Positions 58,442-64,000 of a DNA stretch of 64,000 nt are shown one piece after another (within the stretch, counting starts at the first letter, position 1; the number at the start of each line of letters is the position of its first letter). The stretch comes from Paenibacillus rhizovicinus (GTDB lineage: Bacteria > Bacillota > Bacilli > Paenibacillales > Paenibacillaceae). The position numbers and the translations under genes were made by a program. Under the pieces are notes generated by a model. It had not been told where the DNA came from. It was given only the letters and a program-made list of their open reading frames with translations, and searched no databases. The stretch covers positions 3,669,501 through 3,733,500 of the forward strand of contig NZ_CP048286.1 in assembly GCF_010365285.1 (NCBI RefSeq), read 5' to 3'.

Positions 58442-59551
58442 GCCGAACGCTTCGATAATGTCGGGGCGGAAGAAGCTGCCCGACATCTTGCGAATCTCTT
58501 CGTAAGCCGCCTGTTCCGACATGACCTGCCGGTAAGACCTCGGCGTAGTGATCGCAATGAAAACCTCGACAATACCGAGCATCTGGGAGAGCACGGGAAT
58601 TTGCTCGCCACTCAACCGGAACGGATAGCCGGTGCCATCGACCTTCTCGTGATGATACAGAAATACCTGCTCTACTTCCTCGAATCCGGGGATTCCCGCG
58701 CAAAGCTCTTTCGCCATATAGCAATGCTCCTGCACCACTTCAAGCTCGAATTCCGATAATTTGCCTTCCTTCTCGAACATATAATCGGGAAGCTTAACCC
58801 GGCTCACGAAGTGAAGGAGAGACAGCAGCTCGATCTCCCATTCCTTGGAGGCCTCGCCGCCGTACGTTCGCCAGAGCGCCTTGATTAAGCTGCTCATATC
58901 GCTGATTTCCTTGCGCGAGGTTTGGGTTTTGCGTTCCCCCACCGGGATGAAACACTGCAGCGTGTTCAGCACTTGCTGCTTCTGCTGCTGGAAGAACTGC
59001 TCTTCATGCTTCTTCTTCAGCTGATGGGCGGCGATCAGAATGATGCCTCCAAGCAGCACGCTCCCGAGCGCAAGCAGCAGCTCCAGAACGATATCCGAGA
59101 TGGTGACGCTGCCATTCGCCTTCGCGAATGCCGGGATGAACAACGTGTAAACCAGATTATAGAGGAAGAACATACCGGAGGCATAAACGTATTCCTTGAA
59201 CGAAGCGATGAGGCTGATCAGGATCGGGTAGAACAGGAAAATGCCCCAAATCTGTACGATGAATGCCGGCATGTAGAGCGATATGAAGACCGCTGCCAGC
59301 AAGATATACCAGACCGCGAGCAGCTTGCTCAATCCGTGACGCGCAGGCAGATGCCGCTGAACACCGTACATTCCCCAGGAGCTGATTGCAATCGTCAAGG
59401 AGATCCATACCGTATCCAAGCTGTCGAAGCCGGCGCGGAAGCTCTTGTCCAACAGGCTGACGACGGCCATGCCGGCAGAGATGCTCCCGATGAGGATCAT
59501 CAGCATCCGCTGAATGGGCATCGTTAACAAGGCATTAACTTTCATATGCAT
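58427..59551 (-). CDS. Membrane HD-GYP-like protein with altered HD motif
   Basis: A 374-residue protein. Six predicted helices fill about residues 10-185 (for example MLMILIGSISAGMAVVSLL and IVLELLLALGSVLLGGIILIAAH). A soluble HD-GYP-like domain follows: the GYP part is intact (YHHEKVDGTGYPFRLSGEQIPVLSQMLGIVEVFIAITTPRSYR), and SGSFFRPDIIEAF is the usual end. The metal-binding HDxGK is changed to LHFVSRVKLPDYMF, so c-di-GMP hydrolysis is doubtful. It may be a c-di-GMP sensor or a degenerate enzyme. It overlaps the receiver gene upstream by 17 bp, in one operon with it and the kinase. Confidence 0.82.
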   Translation of the reverse strand: MHMKVNALLTMPIQRMLMILIGSISAGMAVVSLLDKSFRAGFDSLDTVWISLTIAISSWGMYGVQRHLPARHGLSKLLAVWYILLAAVFISLYMPAFIVQIWGIFLFYPILISLIASFKEYVYASGMFFLYNLVYTLFIPAFAKANGSVTISDIVLELLLALGSVLLGGIILIAAHQLKKKHEEQFFQQQKQQVLNTLQCFIPVGERKTQTSRKEISDMSSLIKALWRTYGGEASKEWEIELLSLLHFVSRVKLPDYMFEKEGKLSEFELEVVQEHCYMAKELCAGIPGFEEVEQVFLYHHEKVDGTGYPFRLSGEQIPVLSQMLGIVEVFIAITTPRSYRQVMSEQAAYEEIRKMSGSFFRPDIIEAFGKVIQ

Positions 59552-59966
59552 AGCTCCCGGTGTCGGAAATTTCCGTATTCACTTTGGACTGATAGAAGGG
59601 AGAGCCGTCCATGACTTGTTGAATCGCACTCAGGATCTGTTCGGGGTCCGTGTCTTTCATCAAGTAACCGTCGATGCCGGCATGCATGGCGCGGTAAATA
59701 TCTTCACTCTCGTCGAAGGCCGTCAAAATAATAATCTTGATGAACGGATGGATGGCTTTCAGATGGCGGGCGCCTTCAATGACCGATAGGCCGGGCATTT
59801 TCAAATCCGTCAGCAGCAAATCCGGCGACAGCGCCGCGGACCGCTCCAACGCTTCGGATCCATCGGCCGCTTCACCCACGATCGTATAATTGCCGCAGCA
59901 GTCCAATAAGAGATGAAGTCCCTGACGGGCTTGCGGACGGTCGTCCGCGATGACCACTTTATACAT
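59535..59966 (-). CDS. Receiver-only response regulator
   Basis: A 143-residue single receiver domain of NarL type: Asp8/Asp9 (VVIADDRP), phospho-acceptor Asp54 (LLTDLKMPG), IILTAF with Thr, and Lys in YLMKDTDPEQI. A complete NarL regulator would continue with a LuxR-type helix-turn-helix, but here it ends after a 20-residue tail (SKVNTEISDTGSYAYES). It overlaps the kinase gene (8 bp) and the HD-GYP gene (17 bp). It probably passes phosphate from the kinase to the HD-GYP-like protein or acts by binding it. Confidence 0.88.
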   Translation of the reverse strand: MYKVVIADDRPQARQGLHLLLDCCGNYTIVGEAADGSEALERSAALSPDLLLTDLKMPGLSVIEGARHLKAIHPFIKIIILTAFDESEDIYRAMHAGIDGYLMKDTDPEQILSAIQQVMDGSPFYQSKVNTEISDTGSYAYES

Positions 59967-61515
59967 AAGCCATGCTCCTTTCGCGTGGAATTGCGGCCGT
60001 GATGGTTGTTCCTTCGGCGACTTGCGAATGTATGTTCACCGAGCCGTTCAATGCCTTAATGCGATTCGTCATCCCCGCGATTCCGAGTTTGCCCGTAAGC
60101 TCGGTCTGCCCCCAATCCATGCCTTTGCCGTCATCGCTGACGAGGACCGTCCATTGGACGCTCGTTACCTCAAGAGTAACTTGAAGCCGCTTGGCTTCGG
60201 CATGCTTCATCACGTTGTTGACGGATTCCTCAATGAAGTGATAGAGTGCTTCCTCGATTTCGATTTTCTCCTGCGCGACCCAGCCATTGCTGCGGAAGAC
60301 GAGCGTGACGCCGCTGTTCGCCGTCATGCGGTTCAGCATGTTTTCGATCGCATCCCGAAGATTGAACCGTCGTTTCTCCCCTTTGAGATCCACGATGAAT
60401 TTGCGGATATTCCGGTGGCTTTCCTTCACCTTGGTCTCCAGCTCCGCCAAGATCGGTAAGGCTTGGCTTGGACTGTCCTTCTGCACGGCATTCTTCAGTT
60501 GGAACAATTGAACGGAGAGGAAGAAGAGCTCTTGCGCGATGCCATCGTGTATATCTTGAGCGATATAGTCCCTTTCAGCAGCTACGGCGCGGGTTCGGAT
60601 GGCGTTCACTTGATTAATCACGTCGTAATCGCTCATGAATTTCCTCAGGATGAGTTGAACGTAAGTCATTTGCAATTGGGAAAGCTCGTGCTCGTCTGTG
60701 TTGATCAGCAGCCATCCGTAGTCGGTTTCATCCGGCATTTGCAGCTTGCGAAGGTAGAGCGGAGTTAACTCGCCAACGGGTGACGGCAGCCGTATGTACG
60801 CCTTGGTGCCGGCGGCGGGGTTATTTCGCAGACAATTGGCGAAATACGTATGCATCCAGCTTTGCTCCGGCTCGTGCCCGTTATCCGATGCGTTCGCGCA
60901 AATCCAGACATCGCGTCCGCCCAGCAGCTTGCTTAGCGCGGCTTCCGTCTGCCGAACGATTATTTGAAGATCGGAATGAGGCTCCAAGCCGGCAGATGTA
61001 TAGATATGCGCCAGGCTTCGGAAATGGGCATTCATGTTTCTGGCGTTCATATGCACGGCCATGATTACGCCATAGAAAATAACGACATAGATAACGTAGA
61101 CGGCATGTTCCCTCAGGTATCGGGGGAGAGCTTCTTCTTCCAGGAGTCCGACGATAATGGGCAGCAGCAGCAAATAGACCAGCGTGATCGGATAATAGTG
61201 CTTCCAGGTCGTATGTCTCTTCAGTAGAAACAATCCGGACAGGCTGTAACAAATAAAAGGTCCGTCGATTCCGCCCGAGCTTGCGAGAAGATAGAGTCCG
61301 AAGAGAAGGTCAACGGGAATGAAGGCCGCGGCGAGCCTGCGAGAGGCATGCAGATATATCAAGCTAGACGCGGTTAATATACCGATCGCTACCAGGGCAA
61401 AGCTGGCCGAGTGGTCATCGGTCTTAACCGAATAGATCGAAAGTCCTAGTATTAAGAAAATACACCTACAGCCTAAAGTAGCGTGAATAATGCCTTTTCG
61501 GTGTAAAATCGACAC
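59959..61515 (-). CDS. NarL-type sensor histidine kinase (HisKA_3)
   Basis: A 518-residue membrane kinase. Six predicted helices lie in the first 165 residues, without a large extracellular loop. A GAF-like region follows at about 180-300 (SDLQIIVRQTEAALSKLLGGRDVWICANA..., YGWLLINTDEHELSQLQMTYVQLI). The HisKA_3 motif is VAAERDYIAQDIHDGIAQELFFLSVQL, with His near residue 320. HATPase_c has HFIEESVNNVMKHAEAKRL, VSDDGKGMDW and GKLGIAGMTNRIKALNGSV. Its partners are probably the receiver-only protein in the same operon and the divergent NarL regulator at 61646. Confidence 0.92.
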   Translation of the reverse strand: MSILHRKGIIHATLGCRCIFLILGLSIYSVKTDDHSASFALVAIGILTASSLIYLHASRRLAAAFIPVDLLFGLYLLASSGGIDGPFICYSLSGLFLLKRHTTWKHYYPITLVYLLLLPIIVGLLEEEALPRYLREHAVYVIYVVIFYGVIMAVHMNARNMNAHFRSLAHIYTSAGLEPHSDLQIIVRQTEAALSKLLGGRDVWICANASDNGHEPEQSWMHTYFANCLRNNPAAGTKAYIRLPSPVGELTPLYLRKLQMPDETDYGWLLINTDEHELSQLQMTYVQLILRKFMSDYDVINQVNAIRTRAVAAERDYIAQDIHDGIAQELFFLSVQLFQLKNAVQKDSPSQALPILAELETKVKESHRNIRKFIVDLKGEKRRFNLRDAIENMLNRMTANSGVTLVFRSNGWVAQEKIEIEEALYHFIEESVNNVMKHAEAKRLQVTLEVTSVQWTVLVSDDGKGMDWGQTELTGKLGIAGMTNRIKALNGSVNIHSQVAEGTTITAAIPRERSMAYV

Positions 61516-61645
61516 AATTTATTCCCCTAATCTATTTTAGTAGTAGTCAAAAAGTCATAGATGCTATAGAATGGAAATTGGTTCTAGCAGAGGATTATAT
61601 TTGGTGGTTATATCATATACTTATTTGTTATTGGAGGCTAGAGAC

Positions 61646-62281
61646 ATGACTACAATCATTATTCTCGATGACCATCCGCTGGTACGGCAAGGAATTCGCA
61701 TGGTAGTAGGAACGGGCAGCAAGATGGATATCGTAGGAGAGGCATCGAATGCGAAGGAAGCCTTGGAGATGATGGAGCTCATGCGGCCCGACGTTGTACT
61801 CGTTGACCTGAATTTGGGCAAGGATAACGGTCTGGATTTCATTCAACGGGCGCGTACGCTTGGACACCGTTGCAAATTTCTCATACTAACCTCTTCCGCG
61901 ACCAGCAGCGAGCTGCGGCTTGCGAAATCGCTCGACGTCGAAGGCATTTGCCTGAAAGAAGCGACGCCGGAGGACTTATTATACGCAGTGGAAGTCGTTG
62001 CGCGCGGTCGTAAATTCTACGATCCGGTGTTCATGGATAATATGATGGGTCCTACTGCCGAGGAGACGGCATTCGCCGAGCTGACGCCCAAGGAGCTGGA
62101 AGTGTTCATTTCGCTCGGTAAAGGGCGTTCCAACAAAGAAATCGCCAGCGAGCTGTATATTACCGAATTCACGGTGAAGAAACATGTCAGCCAGATCTTG
62201 TCCAAGCTGAATCTGAGCGATCGTACGCAAGCCGCTTTATACGCATTGTCCAAGGGGCTCGTGCAATTCGAGCTGGTCTAG
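61646..62281 (+). CDS. NarL/LuxR-type response regulator
   Basis: A 211-residue protein. ATG 61646 follows TTGGAGGCTAGAGAC. The receiver domain has Asp8/Asp9, phospho-acceptor Asp54 (VLVDLNLG), Thr in FLILTSSAT and Lys in ICLKEATPEDL. The LuxR-type helix-turn-helix is AELTPKELEVFISLGKGRSNKEIASELYITEFTVKKHVSQILSKLNLSDRTQAALYALSKGL. It is divergent to the kinase operon with a 130-bp AT-rich spacer, so it probably controls both sides. Confidence 0.93.
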   Translation: MTTIIILDDHPLVRQGIRMVVGTGSKMDIVGEASNAKEALEMMELMRPDVVLVDLNLGKDNGLDFIQRARTLGHRCKFLILTSSATSSELRLAKSLDVEGICLKEATPEDLLYAVEVVARGRKFYDPVFMDNMMGPTAEETAFAELTPKELEVFISLGKGRSNKEIASELYITEFTVKKHVSQILSKLNLSDRTQAALYALSKGLVQFELV

Positions 62282-62303
62282 CCATATCCAATCTATTTTA
62301 AAT

Positions 62304-62347
62304 AAGGCAATTCACCGGCGCTTCTCGCCAGGCGAATTGCCTTTTCT
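62304..62347. terminator. Bidirectional terminator
   Basis: AAGGCAATTC and GAATTGCCTT form the outer stem, with a partly paired inner loop (GGCGCTTCTCGCC). TTCT follows. It lies between the response regulator gene and the convergent signal peptidase gene. Confidence 0.75.
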
Positions 62348-62922
62348 TATAGTTTCAAAGGCTTTGCGATGCCGTGCATCGGCCACAAGGAGCAGGCTAC
62401 GAAACCTTTGATCTCGGATTGATCGACCTGTCCGAGCTTAGGATCCCTGCTGTCGAGGCTTTCGCCGAGGTCGCGATTGTCCCCGGCAACGAACACATGG
62501 CCAGGTTCGACCAGGATTTCGGCCATATCCTCGGACTTCCCGTACGTATAAAGCTCCGTTAGCGGTTCGCCGTTGACGTAAATGGTACCATCGTTGATAG
62601 CGATCCGGTCTCCGCCGACGGCGATAACCCGTTTGACGATGTTATAGCCCAGAGCCGTGGAGTCGATAACGACAACGTCCCCGTATTTCGGCGACTCGAA
62701 CAACATAGCTAGCTTATTAATGAACAATACATTGCCGTTGGCTAGCGTAGGATTCATGGAATTGCCGGATACGCGATCTAAGCCGAATAAGTTATGGATG
62801 ACAAGGAATATGACGCCCAGGACGATGACCAGGCGGAGCCAGCTCCAAAATGTCTTCAAGGGCGAGATGGCTTTGGGCGTATTGTCTGGCGGTTCGGATA
62901 TAGGCTGCTGCAGTTCCTGCAT
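62347..62922 (-). CDS. Type I signal peptidase
   Basis: A 191-residue membrane protease. One N-terminal helix (about 28-47) is followed by the catalytic Ser55 in VSGNSMNPTL, box C GDVVVIDST, the general base Lys97 in NIVKRVIAVGGD, and GHVFVAGDNRDLGESLDSRDPKLGQV (box E). It has Lys as base, so it belongs to the bacterial P-type, not the archaeal/ER-like SipW type. It cleaves signal peptides at the outer membrane face. It lies next to two genes for secreted proteins in the same direction, so it may be a dedicated enzyme for them. Confidence 0.93.
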   Translation of the reverse strand: MQELQQPISEPPDNTPKAISPLKTFWSWLRLVIVLGVIFLVIHNLFGLDRVSGNSMNPTLANGNVLFINKLAMLFESPKYGDVVVIDSTALGYNIVKRVIAVGGDRIAINDGTIYVNGEPLTELYTYGKSEDMAEILVEPGHVFVAGDNRDLGESLDSRDPKLGQVDQSEIKGFVACSLWPMHGIAKPLKL

Positions 62923-62960
62923 GGACGATCAGTCACCACCTTGTTGTTGTTGGGCGCTAG

Positions 62961-62992
62961 CACGAACCACGCCTGTTACGGCGTGGTTCGTG
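62961..62992. other. Intergenic hairpin without T run
   Basis: CACGAACCACGCC and GGCGTGGTTCGTG form a 13-bp stem around a short loop, between the secreted repeat protein gene and the peptidase gene. No T run follows on either strand, so RNA processing or partial read-through is more likely than full termination. Confidence 0.5.
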
Positions 62993-63020
62993 ACATGCTT
63001 GGTACTATGGGGCCAAGAGG

Positions 63021-63707
63021 TTACTGCGCTGCATCTTCGGCCGGCTGCGGGGTCTCTTGAGGCTGCTGCGCTGCGCCATCGGCAGGCTGTTGAGTCTCTT
63101 GAGGCTGCTGCGCTGCATCTTTGGCAGGCTGTTGAGTCTCTTGAGGCTGCTGTGCTGCATCTTCGGCAGGCTGTTGAGTCTCTTGAGGCTGCTGCGCCGT
63201 GTCTTCGGCCGGCTGCGTCGATTCAACGACCGGCGGCGTGTAAACCACGGCAGGCGGGGTGTAGCTGCCGGATAGCGTATCCATTGCTTGCATGGCGCTG
63301 TCCGTTATCGTTTGAAGCTTGGCTTGAATTTGCTGGCGATCCTGATCATTGTTAATGTTCATCGATGCGATCAATTCAGCGGCGTGCTTCTGGATGGCTG
63401 CGATATATTTCGTTCGCTGCTCTTCCGTAAACGTATCGATCTCCTGTGCGGATGCTTCGAGTCGTAGCTGCAATTCTTTTTTCAACTGGGCCTTCTGCGT
63501 GTCCGTTTCGCTTTGGATGGACTGCGTCAAACTCGTGACTGCAAGATCCGTCTTCTTGTTGAACCAGGACTGCAGCGTGCCGGCAATATCGACGTCCGCA
63601 TAAGCAATACCCATTGTCCCCGTGAAGGTGACCATTAAAAAAACAATACCAGCTGCGACTTTCTTGTTGATCCGTTTATTTCCAAGCTTCCGATTTCCGA
63701 TCTTCAT
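63021..63707 (-). CDS. Secreted protein with Pro/Gln-rich 14-residue repeats
   Basis: A 228-residue protein. The signal peptide is at about 1-37 (basic start, VAAGIVFLMVTFTGTMGIAYA). A helical, probably coiled-coil region follows at about 40-140 (QSETDTQKAQLKKELQLRLEASAQEIDTFTEEQRTKYIAAIQKHAAELIASM). The C-terminal tail consists of tandem units AEDAAQQPQETQQP (about 4.5 copies, 63026-63228). No anchor motif is visible. It may be a surface fibre or matrix component. The start is preceded by AGGAAGGAGCG. The gene at 63800 may encode a related helical product. Confidence 0.82.
   Translation of the reverse strand: MKIGNRKLGNKRINKKVAAGIVFLMVTFTGTMGIAYADVDIAGTLQSWFNKKTDLAVTSLTQSIQSETDTQKAQLKKELQLRLEASAQEIDTFTEEQRTKYIAAIQKHAAELIASMNINNDQDRQQIQAKLQTITDSAMQAMDTLSGSYTPPAVVYTPPVVESTQPAEDTAQQPQETQQPAEDAAQQPQETQQPAKDAAQQPQETQQPADGAAQQPQETPQPAEDAAQ
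63026..63228 (-). repeat. 42-bp coding tandem repeats
   Basis: The C-terminal coding part of the secreted protein gene consists of about four and a half 42-bp units (14 codons each) that are nearly identical at DNA level. Copy number changes by slippage are therefore likely between strains. Confidence 0.75.
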
Positions 63708-63748
63708 CTGGATCGCTCCTTCCTGTCATGTTTGATAAAAAATAACGG

Positions 63749-63772
63749 GGAAGCCCTGTCAGCAGGGCTTCC
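63749..63772 (-). terminator. Terminator of the gene at the window end
   Basis: GGAAGCCCTG and CAGGGCTTCC form a 10-bp stem around TCAG. On the minus strand it is followed by CCGTTATTTTTTATC. It separates the last two genes. Confidence 0.85.
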
Positions 63773-63799
63773 TTCCGTAGGTTTGCAAGTGAAGCGGTA

Positions 63800-64000
63800 T
63801 TAGTTGTCGATTCCGTCAACGATAGCGTCCAGCTCGCCAAGAGCGTTATTCAACACTGTTGTGGCTTTAGCATCGAGCTTGTTTTTAGCATCAGCAACGC
63901 CTGTATCTGCCAGAGCTTGCAGCTGCGCTTCAAGGTCTGTGAGTTGGGCATTCAAGTAGTTTTGGATCTCTGTCGTTGCAGTCGATTTTTCACTATTCAA
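63800..64000 (-). CDS. Partial helical, probably secreted protein
   Basis: The C-terminal 66 codons of a gene that starts beyond the window. The visible part (TATTEIQNYLNAQLTDLEAQLQALADTGVADAKNKLDAKATTVLNNALGELDAIVDGID) is a continuous amphipathic helix with regular Leu and Ala spacing and no Cys. It is similar in character to the helical region of the neighbouring secreted protein, so the two may be distant paralogues. The start codon and any signal peptide are not in view. Confidence 0.7.
   Translation of the reverse strand: MNSEKSTATTEIQNYLNAQLTDLEAQLQALADTGVADAKNKLDAKATTVLNNALGELDAIVDGIDN

Noticed and set aside
1..64000. Prophage, integrative element or insertion sequence.
   Set aside because: No integrase, transposase, terminase, capsid, tail or relaxase gene was found. 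The ParM locus alone does not prove a plasmid, since such genes also occur on chromosomes of this group.

Overview
The window reads as chromosomal DNA of a Gram-positive, spore-forming member of the Paenibacillaceae (Paenibacillus or Cohnella type). The pointers are BclA-like collagen exosporium proteins, a carbohydrate ABC system of the LplABC type with YesM/YesN-like regulators, strong GGAGG-type ribosome binding sites, DUF4179 anti-sigma proteins and a moderate GC content. I see no rRNA, tRNA, transposase, integrase, CRISPR array or phage module. The assignment to a family is inference from gene content.

Layout. 0-5.2 kb: a frameshifted hypothetical gene, an ECF sigma factor with its membrane-bound partner, a decayed stretch, a TetR/NAD(P)H-oxidoreductase pair and a fragment of an ABC ATPase gene. 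5.3-9.2 kb: two collagen-like surface proteins, a Cys-rich mini-gene and a secreted histidine phosphatase. 9.2-13.3 kb: a TetR regulator, two palindromic operators, an ABC permease and ATPase and a HemY-type oxidase, which together look like a heme-stress (HrtRBA-like) cassette. 13.3-41.7 kb: an accessory region of small modules, in which a one-component regulator (TetR, HxlR or YafY/WYL type) is next to one or two enzymes, effector-binding proteins or efflux pumps. Many of these have a recognisable inverted-repeat operator in the divergent spacer. The same region holds a four-repeat discoidin-domain secreted protein, a berberine-bridge-type oxidoreductase and an N-lobe-less aminoglycoside-phosphotransferase-like protein.

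41.7-49.8 kb: a sugar uptake locus (two permeases and a binding lipoprotein, then a terminator, then histidine kinase, AraC-type response regulator and a second binding lipoprotein), with a candidate CcpA site upstream. 50.0-53.3 kb: a TetM-family ribosome-protection-like GTPase and an MFS pump. 53.7-55.7 kb: an actin-like ParM gene, a small ParR-like gene and, directly behind them, two blocks of about ten units each with a strict 10-bp period separated by about 40 bp. I read this as a complete ParMRC-like DNA segregation locus with its centromere, and it is the most interesting feature here. 55.8-58.4 kb: an ankyrin protein and a type III-like DNA methyltransferase without a restriction subunit, followed by a truncated reading frame and an 8-bp repeat array. 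58.4-64 kb: a NarL-type kinase, a receiver-only protein, an HD-GYP-like membrane protein with a damaged HD motif, a divergent NarL response regulator, and a signal peptidase I next to two secreted proteins.

All functions are read from sequence motifs and remembered family features. No database search was possible.
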